Below are positions 37,085 through 48,569 of a DNA stretch of 64,000 nt, in pieces (position 1 is the first letter of the stretch; every line of letters begins with the position of its first letter). A program made the translations under genes and the position numbers. The stretch comes from Plecoglossus altivelis (taxonomy: Eukaryota; Chordata; Actinopteri; Osmeriformes; Plecoglossidae): the NCBI GenBank assembly GCA_036571765.1, contig BROE01000009.1, positions 11,142,593-11,206,592 on the forward strand. The letters are read 5' to 3'. A model generated the notes under the pieces. That model saw only the letters and a program-made list of their open reading frames with translations, made no database searches and was not told the DNA's origin.

Positions 37085-39000
37085 GGACAGTACATTTTTT
37101 TATCAGGATACATGTCTTTTCTGTTTAGGTGTATTTGAGATGTTTCTATGCCACATAAACGGAATTAAAGAAATCGCTTGATTTTGCACTTCTGATATAA
37201 TATTATCCTGCACTGCAGTTTGTGCAAATCCAGTTAAGATGTTGTTTTTGGACTGTAGCTGTCATATTATTGTTCACTTTGTCTGGTGCAAAAAGCAAAT
37301 AGCAAAATTACAGTCAAAAAGAACTGCAATGATTGGTCGTGGTGGTGCACGTTGAGCTTAAACAGACAAACTTGGTTTTGCATGGACTTAAAAACACAGT
37401 GTGTGCATGGAAACAGTATTTCCCAAACACTATTCTTTGTCTAGAATGGGGTGAGGGAGAAAAGAGTAGACGAGACTCAAGTGTGTCTGGGAAAGGTGTG
37501 CTCTGCTCTGACCTTTTCCATGAAGGTTTCTCTGTGCCGCTCATCCTCGATGTGCACTCGTCACCACAGGATACATGTGCCAGTTTTGCCTTCGCTCAAA
37601 GAGAAAGGTCAGTGCACCATTGCAGGTTCATACAGAGACAGACGATCTTGGTCAAGAAATAAACAAGAGAGGGAGCAAGGGAAAACAGAGTGAAACATTC
37701 AATAAAAGATGGCCAATGCAAACATGGCAAAGTAAGACTTGGACCAGATAATATGAACACCTAACAATGTTTTTTATCTACGAAAGGAGTTCGATAAGTT
37801 ATTCTTCCATCTGCACAAACAGCAAAAATTGCTTGAAACTTTTGAAAAAAAATACAGTTTTGTTTATTTGAGAGTTAAGAGTTAGTGCAGTGTTGGTAAT
37901 CGTCTTATCATTCTTATATCATCTTTTTCTCGACAGCACAAGAAACGCTGTCATATGATTGGATGAAAAACCAATGTGGGTTGGGGGGTGCAGGGTTATC
38001 TGACGCTACAAACAGGCTACTTTGTTTTGTGCTTGCCCAGGCAGATAAGGGTCAGTCGGCAACAACGGTAACTTACCAGGGCTGTCTGCCAAGACATCGC
38101 GCATACAAGGCCTGAGTAAAACATTTTATATTCCCTCTGACCTTCAGCATGTACATCTTTGTCCCTTTTCATGATTTGTAGATCAGCTATGCCACCCAAA
38201 AAGGACATACAAAGCTATTCTTGAAGAAAAGTGTAAGTAAGGCAAAATAACTATCCACAAAAGCAAACTAGCAGTGGTGACCAGGCTTTCAAATGCAGAC
38301 TGTACTGTGGAAAATTTCATGAACTGATGATATGTCACCCAGGAGATTGTTACAGCTAAACCTGTAAACTTAAAATTGCTAGCAATAGGATAGGCTGAAA
38401 AATTAATGAACCATTTTGTATGTAAGAAAGACAGGATCAAACCACTACAGATGTAGAGCAGGCTGAGGAAACAGCATCAGGACTTCAGGTGAGGTTCTAA
38501 TTAGCCTATGTCAGATCATTTGGAGTCATCATCATTGCTGTTTTGATTTGGATGCTCAACGAATCATCATATTTATTTAAGCATGAATTATTTTATGATA
38601 GGAAACTCAGAAACCCAGTAAAGCTAATGTGGGGCAGGTTGAGAGAGAAGCAGCTGGACCTTCAGGGCTTAAGGTGAAGTCTTTAAGAACTATGAATTAT
38701 CAAAGCATCAAGCAGGGACATTTTTGTATGTTACATGTTATAACCTTAAGATAACTCATTTGGTCACAAATTAGAAGAAGGAACATCATGCACGTTAAAG
38801 GGTAGGTTCCATAGCTTAATTTCCTCTTCATATTTAAATAGCTCTGAAATATGAACATGATGCATTGAATGCATACTATGATAGGTGTGCATTTGATTAA
38901 TTAGTCCATAATTTAATTACATATTGGAAATTGGTAACTTACAAATAATACAGACACAAGAGACTATTGTCTAACTAAATGCAAAAACACAAAAATCTTC
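37085..39000. other. Non-coding sequence; candidate block near 38.5 kb
   Basis: A 109-codon frame at 37333-37662 overlaps other frames and shows no family resemblance. The block at about 38480-38600 (TCTAATTAGCC, GGAGTCATCATCATTGC, TTATTTAAGCATGAATTA) has the look of a conserved non-coding element. Nothing else was recognised. Confidence 0.42.
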
Positions 39001-39006
39001 TCACTA

Positions 39007-39069
39007 AAAGTTCACTTCTCAGCCTTGGTGGAGAGGGGGTGTCTCCACCAAGGCTGAGACCAAAACTTT
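39007..39069 (+). ncRNA. Perfect 18-bp-stem hairpin, function unknown
   Basis: The arm at 39017-39034 (TCTCAGCCTTGGTGGAGA) is followed by a 7-nt loop (GGGGGTG, 39035-39041) and its exact complement at 39042-39059. Beyond a 4 by 4 internal loop, a further 6 bp (39007-39012 with 39064-39069) can pair, giving a 63-nt fold. The stem is GC-rich in an AT-rich neighbourhood. It could be a structured RNA, a small inverted duplication or a chance element. It is shorter than a typical pre-microRNA stem and I do not recognise a known microRNA. The ncRNA label is only provisional. Confidence 0.3.
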
Positions 39070-39074
39070 GCCCT

Positions 39075-41940
39075 TAAGTAAAAGACAGCGAGTGCAGTTA
39101 ATAACAACGCATATTCATTACATTACCCAATGAACCCCTGGAATTAGTCTGTGTACACGACACTCATAATATTTAAACCAGATTCTGGTTTTCTATTGCT
39201 TAGAGTTTATTGGTTATGGCAAGCAGTTTAACTACATAAAGTACTGAGTAATGGTTTCCATTCCATGGTTCCCTTTTATTTTATTATGCATAATAATGAT
39301 AACAAATGTACTGTTTGCCAAGGTCCTTCTCTATTCTGTCACATAAATTGAAGCCAATTAATTGAAGTTAAAAAAACCCAATGTGAAGACAAATGACTTG
39401 CCATTACTTGCTGGTACACAACTATCAAATATTTAACTTTTTTTTTTTTTCACTTGAACCTGGCCTGAAAGCCTGGTCTTTTTCTGTTATGAACACAGTA
39501 GATATGGTTTAAATGTTACTCAAATATGACCTTAGGGTGCATATTGTTTACGGGAAACACCTTGTTTTTAGGGTCTCCCTTATTTGAAGCCGGTTTACTT
39601 TCCCTCAAAACATATTCATGACATATTTATGATGGTCTCTGTCACTTTAAAGACAGGACTTCTTTTGTATTCTGATCATTGTATTTTCTCACTTAAAAAC
39701 TCTCACTCGCTTTCGATAACATGACCTCTTAACTTCTGCAAGGATAAAGTTCTTTAAAGCGTCAGAACTATTGTGGGGCTTGATTTATGTCGAGATATTC
39801 GTCTCTCAATGTCTTCATGACACACACTCTCACTGTAAACCACACTCTAGGCTATACAGCATCACCTTGGCAAGTCAAAGAAAGGTTTATTGAATCACTT
39901 CCCCAAACTAAGACGAAAAGCAATAGAAACCTTGATCCCTTCTCTTCACAAACCCACTCACTGATGTCTATAAAGCATAACCATCTAACTTAGTCAACCA
40001 ATAAAGGCCAATTCCCAATTGCCCATCCAATGACTCATTAATCTGCTGTGTGGCGCAAGACATGGCACTGAATGCTATGACTCAACATGCATACCCGGAA
40101 TTGATAGATGCATGAAAATACAAAGCAAAAAATGTCAGAAGGTCTAGTCTAATCCTCTGCCCTGATTCATCAATCATGCATCACTCATCCGCTGTATACT
40201 CCTTCTGGGAATCTACAAGGTTGAATGGTCAGGAAACCAACTGTTTACACTCTGGGATTGCAAACAAACATCAGGTTCAGTCTGTTGTGTTTCACTTCAT
40301 TGGACATGTCTTCATTCATACATTTCTTTGTCTTCAGTGCGAGCCATCTGGAAACAAACAGGAAAGCCCGCTGGCAGCTAATGTCCAGACACGCTAAATG
40401 TCCCATACATGGGCCTATACAGGCTCTTTTGAGAAGCAACAATTGGGGAACATTCACTTATTAGAAAAACAATGATTACATGACATGAAACTTTGAAAGC
40501 ACTCTTTTTGGTGTGTCATCCCTGAGGTTTTTGGAAGAAATTGAGATTTCCTGTGTGCTTACATTTATCACTAGTCAATAGAACTAATCATTGGATACTA
40601 GATAGTATGTTTCTCATGTTAGCTTGCTATCAATAAGAAGTAGATTGTGTTTATGTGTCAAGGTTAATAAAGGTTTGGGGTCAGGAGAATGAGAGCTCCA
40701 ACTCAGATAGTGGTCATGACATAAGAGCTGTTAATCTCTTCCTCTGTGATTGTTGTAATGTCATTACTGCCTGACTGTCACCATCTACGTTTACATTCTT
40801 GTGCCCTATAAAAGATGGTCCACTGGCCTTCAGAGGGGAGAGAAACACAATCGAGACCAAAGCCTGGTGTTGTCTTCATTTATTGTCAGAGGTCTGATTT
40901 TCTCCTCCAATTTGCAGATGAATAAATATGTATTAAAATCTAGAACTCAACTGAACTTAATTACTTCATTTATAAATAGACGACAAAACACTTTCTTCAA
41001 CAGTATGCGCTTTACCTAATAATATCTTTCACATCTGTTTAATGAAAATTCAAACCTGAGAAAAAGCAGTCATTGAAAGTTGTTCCTTGTGGGTATGTCA
41101 ACAAATAACACTGTTTACATTCCAATGCCATCATTCTTAAAATAATTGTTTGTCTGACTTATTAAATTTGCAGTGGTTGAATACAATCCCTGACATAAAT
41201 TCAACTTCTCTTCAGGAACAAGATCAAAAGGTTCAAAAGATACATAAAAAGGAAACCTGATGCCATTTTCTTTCATACGTGAACATACAAAAAAGCATCT
41301 ATGTTCTGTACATTACAAGGTTTGATTACTGTACATCTGAATCAGTTTTTTTAATTTTATTAAATATGCATATGGCAGTACATCTTTTACGACTTGCCAT
41401 GCCTCTATATGGTGTCAGGAAGTATAAATGGATAAAACATTGGCCCTATCTAGGATTAAACCTTTCAACCTACAATGGCAGTTAAAACATTTTTGGACAA
41501 GTCATCCAGAAAGTCCGGGTGAGAATAACCACAACTTATCCAAAAGGCTGGGAAATTCACCCTCAACACTGGATTTAGTGAACACACCCCTCACAGCAAA
41601 TCTCAGTCCCCACAGTACAGATGACTAATTCCATTCACCTGTGTTCCCTCCGCCACTTTCCCTACCACGACTATAACTGCCTGTTTGCACCCTAACTATT
41701 GTGAGGTATTGTTTGTCTGTTTGTCACTCTACCAAACCTTCTCTGGAAGCATCTACATGTCTAGAAATTCTGTTTTGTTATATTTGGGATTGGATGTAAA
41801 CAGTCACAAACTGAACATATATCAATTCAGGGATAAGACCTATCAGGACACGTATGGTAAACACCATCAATTTGATTTTGTTTGTACAGTAAAACCCAGC
41901 AACTAAGGGTAAGTAAGGTTCGCCTTTCTGTTTCTGTCTC
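39075..41940. other. Non-coding sequence, nothing firmly recognised
   Basis: Unique AT-rich sequence with short frames. A run of 12 T lies at about 39439-39450. Blocks at about 39280-39370 have balanced, motif-like composition. There are no transposon ends, splice-flanked frames or arrays. Confidence 0.45.
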
Positions 41941-41942
41941 GG

Positions 41943-42312
41943 TGTGTATATATACTGTATATGTGTATATACTTCGTCCTTCATTCTCCGCGGGTGGTCT
42001 CATCCTTCGAGCTCGGGTCCTCTACTAGAGGCCTGGGAGCTTGAGGGTTCTGCACAGTATCTTTGCTGTTCCTAGTACTGCACTTTCTGGACCGAGATGT
42101 CTGGTGTTCTTCCAGGGATCTGCTGTAGCCACTCTACCAGTTTGGGGGTCTCTGCCCGAGTGTCTGGTTGGTTTGCCATCACCATTATGTCATTATGAAT
42201 CTGGAAGTCCCACAGGATCTTGGCTTGGTCATTCTCTACCACCTTTGGAGGTGTGACCAGATGACATAGTACAGATGTTTCTGTACACTATGCCAGCCAC
42301 TTAGTTATGGCA
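41943..42312 (-). pseudogene. 3' end of an endonuclease-type LINE, antisense and deleted
   Basis: Read on the minus strand this is the C-terminus and tail of a fish non-LTR retrotransposon. Plus-strand phrases TATGCCAGCCACTTAGTTATGG (42289-42310), GAATCTGGAAGTCCCACAGG (42198-42217) and GAGGCCTGGGAGCTTGAGGG (42027-42046) are near-exact complements of a widespread family. Its protein ends with a CCHC-like knuckle and a PD...D restriction-like endonuclease, as in the R4/Rex6 neighbourhood. Here the piece between the GGGGGTCTCTGCCC and TCTGGTTGGTTTGCC phrases (about 42146-42176) is a deletion junction, so the endonuclease core is lost. The TATA-type repeat at 41943-41972 lies at the element's 3' end and probably is its tail. 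The element is 5'-truncated and dead, and the clade assignment is tentative. Confidence 0.75.
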
Positions 42313-42314
42313 CC

Positions 42315-42580
42315 ATAATCAAGTGGTCATTATTGTCAATATGTTTCAGAATATTTACCTGTACACTGGACAGGAACAAAATATTTTTTTTATATATAAA
42401 AATGTCACCTCCTATACGTTCATCAACTCATCAAAGGTCACGTGTCTGCTGGCTTGCCTTGTAAATGATCCGTGTTGTACTGTTAGTGTTTTCAGTCTCT
42501 AAACAAAAAGTGCCTCCATTTATTCATGGATTTACTCGCTGACAATCTTAACTCTAGCCCACAATGGTATGATGACATTA
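42315..42580. other. Short spacer, non-coding
   Basis: Contains a broken TATA/TTTT run near 42384-42400 and GGTCACGTGTC (an E-box, CACGTG) near 42437. No gene. Confidence 0.5.
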
Positions 42581-42581
42581 G

Positions 42582-42665
42582 TTGGCCATCCCTGGCCATC
42601 CCTGTCCATCCCTGTCCATCCCTGGTCATCCCTGGCCATCCCTGGTCATCCCTGGCCATCCATGG
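42582..42665 (+). repeat. 10-bp minisatellite, about eight units
   Basis: The unit CCTGGCCATC repeats in exact 10-bp register, with variation only at bases 5 and 6 (GGCC, GTCC, GGTC). Frames on both strands through it are by-products: the minus strand reads a Q/G/W/P/M/R/D-rich ladder. Confidence 0.95.
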
Positions 42666-42669
42666 CTCC

Positions 42670-43770
42670 ACACAACTGTCTTGTGTATTTTGTTGGATGT
42701 CTGTGTCTAAATGATCTACCAAGTATACAATAATCACATAAGGCCACAAGGTTCATAACCTTGAATGTGTAAACCCCCTTCAATACTTTGTGTCCCAATA
42801 AATATCTATAAACTAATTGATAAATGTCCCTTCGAATGGAAAATTAAAGATTTGCATAAGCAACATTGTTTCCTTGATAAGTGATAATTAGTCAGTCTTG
42901 TCTTTGGCGAAAACACTTTATTTTTGCATCTTGGAAACAGTGCCATCACTAGATAATGAATATGTGGTCTTTGCATGAAAACAAAGCTGTTTGTGTCCTG
43001 GGACCAACCACCTGTGCACACAGCCAAGACTAAACTTTCAAGTACATTGGAAGCAGACTGAGGAAGGTGGTGGGGTGTTGATTCTCCAAATTAAATAGGC
43101 TTTGTGTTGGTGTAAAGGTACATTCAGTGAGAGTTGTGGTGTTGTTTTGTGTCTTTCATCTTTCTGTCAGACAGAATATGATATCCAGTGGGGCTTAACT
43201 TAGTCTGTTCAACAGTGTGCCTGCTTATGTTGTTACGAGGTGACTTTTTCTGTTTCTCTCTGTTATCTTTCCCCATAGCCAACTGTCATAGTCTGTCTGG
43301 GCAGGGGGTGGGGGGACCTCAGAAAAACATCCAGTCTTTGAAGAATTTGAGACTGCTTATCTTTTTTCCTTTCATCCTTGTCAGTGATCTCCAGTGTAGC
43401 TCAAAGGGTCCGGGGATTGGAATATTCAAAAAACAGATGAGTCTGATAATTGTAAACCAGAGGCTAAAGGGCAACTTTACAAGTGATACTCTTGTGTTAA
43501 AGAAACATGCTAATTGAATTTATGTAGGATTAATGATACTGCAGAGATATAGATTCAAATTGGTAATTTCATTTTTTGGTTTCACCTTATGCTACTGACA
43601 AGTGCTTCTGTTGTTTAGTATTATTATGGTACAATTTGTTTTACATATCATTTGGATATACTGTAATATTCCTATTTTAAAATACATTTGAACTTAATGC
43701 ATTTTGCACAACCTCAGATGGCTTGCCATAATTTTTGTAGATATTACTATTAACTCTGTTTAATTAACAT
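42670..43770. other. Non-coding sequence, nothing recognised
   Basis: Contains a 109-codon frame at 43188-43517 without family resemblance or good splice flanks. The rest is AT-rich unique sequence. Confidence 0.45.
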
Positions 43771-43775
43771 AACCC

Positions 43776-43786
43776 AGTAGTAGTAC

Positions 43787-43819
<33 letters not shown>

Positions 43820-43838
43820 CAGTAGTAGTAGTAGTAGA
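43776..43838 (+). repeat. (AGT)n microsatellite
   Basis: About 20 AGT units with two interruptions (ACT near 43784, AGC near 43819). It is flanked by TTAATTAACATAAC on the left and a short inverted AACTAGT pair on the right. Confidence 0.96.
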
Positions 43839-43839
43839 A

Positions 43840-46800
43840 CTAGTGTAAACTAGTTATGTGTTAACTACTAATAGTAATTAACCAAGTTAATACATGCATA
43901 TCCATGTTTGACATTGTAAGAAAAGCATGCACATCAAAAAGTACAGAGCATAAAATGAGTAGGCTCTGCCAAATATCCTCGTTCTACTGTATAGAAACAG
44001 GAACAAACGTATGATGAATACAATTTGGAAGGTGTTCATGGCATATCAGGTGCACAGTTGTCGTGAAAGCTCGTATTTTTTAACAAGTTGTCAGATGCTA
44101 GCAGAGGCTGGGCCAGGTGGACTGCTGGCAGCCAGGTGTTTGGCACAAATCTGTGTCAGTTGACACACACATGCACCTGAAGGAATTCTGAAAAGCTGGC
44201 TCTACTTATTCGGCCTGCCACCTGAGACAACATCCAAAAGATAATGGGAACAGAACCCCCTACAATACATGGACCCTCAAACCTATATTTAGCAACATGC
44301 CTGTGCTTGCAGTTCTGTCCCTCTTGGATAGTAGCAGAGTCTGTTGCTGTCAAATAAGCACAGGGACCATATATATTAAACTATATAACAAGTTTTATTG
44401 AATTCATACTACCCAGACTTTGCCACTATCAGCAACAACAATTGTAGGTTGTAGGTTTGTTGAATAGATGTTAAAAAAGGGTTAAAATAAAAATATCTGG
44501 AATGTAGTCATCTGCTAAAGGAGCATTATCTGTATATCACATAGTGACGTGTACAAATAAATCTAAATATCCTCTTGTGTTGTCAAATGAATTATTTCAT
44601 GTTTGTTCATTCATATGTGACATTACGCATATGAAGTTATCTACAAACTGAATAGGGATTAGAGGAAAGTAAAGATTCTAAAACTTAGAAAGTATTGTAG
44701 ATGTACAGTACTTTAGGGTCAATCTGTGCCCCTCAAAACTGAGTTTTACAAGTCAAAGCCAATCTGATCTAAGATCAGATGGTTCTTAAAGAAGCATAAG
44801 TAAGTATAGCTTCATGATCACTTGACATCAGCCTGGAAAGGATTGCCACCCCACTGATTAAAATACTGTTCTCTAATTCGACAGCTCTCTTCCACAGAAG
44901 AGAGTCACCTGCTATACAGAAGGGTTCAATCTGTAATGGAACAGACATGAGAAAATAATTGAATTGTCGCTAGTTTCTTTGCAGCCTTTATTCATAGAGA
45001 CACTTGGAACTTGTGGATGTATTGTACACTGTTGTGGAGATGAGGAACACACTCTCTAAGGTGGCTTCAAGGTCTATTTTTCCCTCCCCCTCTTTGTCTC
45101 TTAATGTTTCTCTTGATTTTTTTATACCTCTATCACTTTTAGCAATTGATGATCTGATTTGAAACTCTCAGTATTGATCCGTCTCCATATGTGCTTGACG
45201 CAACTGCATAGTCCTGCTTGACATTAATTAATGTGGCTCACTGTTTCACAATGTCTGAAACCTGAGACCGAAGAAATTCTAATCTGGACTCTATAGGGAA
45301 ATGCCCATCATTTGGCATCAACTGTTTGTGAGTTTAAATCCAGCAGGGCATCCATATAAAGGTTTACTGTGAGATGTGTCTGTATGTAAAACAATTATTT
45401 CATGGCAATGTGGACTGAAACACACAAGTTGGGGAGATGGGAAATGCAGCTATATTTTAAAAGCAGTTTTATTGAATTAAAGTATAATGACAGTGTGCAC
45501 TGTTATTCATTCAAGTAATTGTTGTAGTGGTTCCACTGCATCTGTCTATAATAACAGTCGGTATTCACATGTAGGACTTTGATGCCATGGTTGTTGTGCT
45601 TTCTTTAACTATCAAACAAATATTGTGCACTGTGCAGCATTTCTGAATGTTTAGGAATGGGCGTTGCTGATTTAATCACTCACACTGTGTGAAAAGTTCA
45701 CAGTGTCATTACACGTAACAAATCCCATTAATGCTTGAATATTAACATGTCTGATAGACTGGGCTGATGTCTCTGTTTACTCAAAGATTCAAACATGTTT
45801 GTCTGCAATAATTGTATACATGTTTTCTCTTGTCACAAGTCTGTAAACAAAAATGTTTGACAAAACAAATGACCCACCAAGCCTGCCATTCGGCTCTTGC
45901 ATCCTGACTTTGCTATACCCTGTAGGAGTACTTCCTTGTTGACTAAAACCGTGACAAAAAGTTTTCTCGAGGCAATCCAAGATTTGAATGTTCGAGTGTC
46001 TTCCCTCTAACTTCTAGTTCTTTTGTTTACATCACCCCTTTCAACCTCCTATCTTCCCTTTCCAGCATTCTAGAATAGGATTCCTATATGAGGCTTCCAA
46101 GTTTAGCTCAGCCTGATTTAAAAGTCAAATGTTCCCCCTTTGCTTTTTTCCCTACTTCAAGCGAAGCATGGATGCTGAAACACTTAATCAAGCTCTGCCA
46201 CTGTGTAGCAATCAGAGATAACAGGACAGGAATATGGGTCAGCCTATCCTCCATGCCATGCTTAGTAAGTACCTCCCCATCCACACTAATGAGACCTACT
46301 GTTAACTTTTGTTGTCACCAACATGGATTTGTTGTGTTGTGCAGTGGTCTAGGAGGAATAGAAGGTGCGAGGATATATTAGGGTCTTATGTCGTGAATGA
46401 ATAGCACGAGTAATTTCTATACTCATTTAAAACTGAACTTCTGAACAGAAATCTTTGTGAAACTGATTTCTGAGTCATTTTGATCCATCGCTGTCTAATT
46501 GTTTCCCCAAACAAAACATATTATAATAGGGGGTTTATAAATAGACCCTGTTGAGAAGACGGTTGACCCCATTAAACCTTAAAAGGAAATCATCTACAGT
46601 TTTAGTAGTATTTGCTGTGGTTGTTGTGCAGGAATTTGAGCTTTTTCATTCCACATGGGTGTCAGTTGGATCCATTTACAAGCTAGCCTACCTAGTGGGT
46701 GAGACTAGATGAAACAACATGCATGGAGGGAGTTGCCTTCATTTAAAGACTGATTGCAAACAAAGAACCCCAACGGCTCTGGCTTACCCAGCCTAGCTCC

Positions 46801-48300
46801 AGGGATCCAGCCAAGGCAATGATGTTTAGTTAAATTGTATTGCCTTGGATAGAAACAAGGGAACTTTTGCCAATGGAAACTGAAGCAATTGGTATCCCGC
46901 TCACGCAATTAATACTGAAGTCAGTGTGAACAGCTCCACCATGTAGGTGGAACAATTGCATAATTGAGTGAGTGGCTCAATAATGACGGTGCTAAATAGG
47001 GTCGTGTGAAAATAAGTCATTTGGATTGGAGAAAGTCTGAACTGCATGGAGTTTGGTTATCAGGGTGGGAACAAAATATGATGAAGAGAGGGTCTTTCAC
47101 TGAAATGTGAAGACAATTCCACACAACAGTGTGACACATTGCCTCAAACGAGAATGAAATCTGTACTTTTAGTCTGATTCTTAACAAAAAATTGCTGTTT
47201 TGGAACGGATAATTAAGAGACAGAAGAACTGGAAGTGTCTTGGCACGGCTCTAATGGTGTAATGTTTGTAGCTAGTGATTCTTTATTCTCTATCTCTCTC
47301 ATGCCTAAAACAGAATGACTCGCAGCTGAGCACCCAGTCATGTATTCCCACACAACTTGCACTGGCCAAATTCCTACAACAGTGGGAGATGAGTCTGTAG
47401 ATGATGTACAGAATAGGCTATAGGCATCTGAAACTAAACACAATGAATACTATTAACATCTCCTGAACATGTTATCTAAGATGTATTTTGTCCTTATTTG
47501 CGAGAAGTTGTATTGCCTTCACTTTGTTTTGTCCAATTAGCGGTAGGTCAGACACTGCCAGGAGCACAGTCCATAATTGTGATTTTAGAACATATAATTG
47601 CAGTTTATGCAACAGAAACGGCTGGAAACAGAGTGGCTTGCTGAGTTTTCTCCTCTGTCACCATCGTTTTTATCCATTGTTATGTAGTACAAGATGAATG
47701 CAATGATTTGATGTTATCCTTGGTGGGACACAGTTGTAAAAGGAATACAAGTTGGTCAGAATATGTTTGTGGGGTAACAATCCAATGTGTCCAACCGTCA
47801 TATTGGCGTGGGCCTCTGGCTTCACAGATTTTATTGCGTACAATTATTAATCGGTGGAAGAGAGATGCAACATTGGCTAGTGTTACAGTTGGCAAAAATC
47901 TAAATGTTATTTCTGGACAGTGCATGTTACACATCTGACTTAAAGAATGAGTGAGAAATAAAGTAAATATTTGATATAGTAATGACCACATAACCTATAA
48001 TCTGATCAGAAATCCTACAATGTCAACACTGTATCTCTATGAATAGATAATGAAAACCATTCTCAGAGACAGAAAGATATGTTGGTCCATGAGCAAACAT
48101 GATTACCCAGAAGAAAACAAACACTCTTTAGAATTATGTTCTGCTTCGTTGTTCTGATACATTGAGCATACTTTCTGTTACTGTAAAGGTTACATTTGCA
48201 TATAAATAGTCCCACTCCTCTCCAGTATGTCTCAAAAGCAACTTCATTTGTTGTCGTGTTGATTAGTTGTTTTCTTCAGAAGACCTGTGTGTGTGTTTGT
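43840..48300. other. Non-coding sequence with minor hairpins
   Basis: No gene was recognised. An 8-bp-arm hairpin CTCTCTTC/GAAGAGAG lies near 44884-44903, and an ATCTGATC/GATCAGAT hairpin near 44762-44780. At about 45660-45760 a unique block carries CACTGTGTGAAAAGTTCACAGTG, an imperfect inverted repeat. Frames reach 103 codons but overlap on both strands. Confidence 0.42.
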
Positions 48301-48393
48301 GGTATAGACTGACATCTGCAGACATGGTGTGTGGTATAGACTGACCTCAGCACATATGCTGTGTGGTATGGACTGACTTCAGCAAAGCCTGGC
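48301..48393 (+). repeat. 32-bp repeat, nearly three units
   Basis: GGTATAGACTGACMTC starts at 48301 and 48333, and the same block with one change (GGTATGGACTGAC) starts at 48365. The period is exactly 32 bp, and units diverge by several substitutions. It follows a short GT run. Confidence 0.85.
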
Positions 48394-48486
48394 GCAACCA
48401 TGGGTCATCCACATGTATCCATGGTGAACACAATATTACTTGTCAGGAACATCAATCGACTTATATTATTTGTTTATGTCTCTTGG

Positions 48487-48568
48487 CTACATGACTCTCC
48501 ATACCCCTTTCCATTCTCTTTCTCCCTCTCTTTCTCTCCCTATCTCTCTCTCCCTCTCTCCCCCCCAG
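48487..48568 (+). repeat. CT-rich low-complexity tract
   Basis: Almost pure pyrimidines from CTCTCC to CCCCCCCA, an imperfect CTTT/CTCT repeat. The serine/proline/leucine-rich frames over it come from composition. Confidence 0.9.
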
Positions 48569-48569
48569 C

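Noticed and set aside
37333..37662. 109-codon frame with E/K/R-rich middle
   Set aside because: Overlaps another frame, has no known motif and no splice flank.
45310..45360. tRNA-like head (GTTTGTGAGTTTAAATCC)
   Set aside because: The B-box-like string has no A-box-like string at the right distance.
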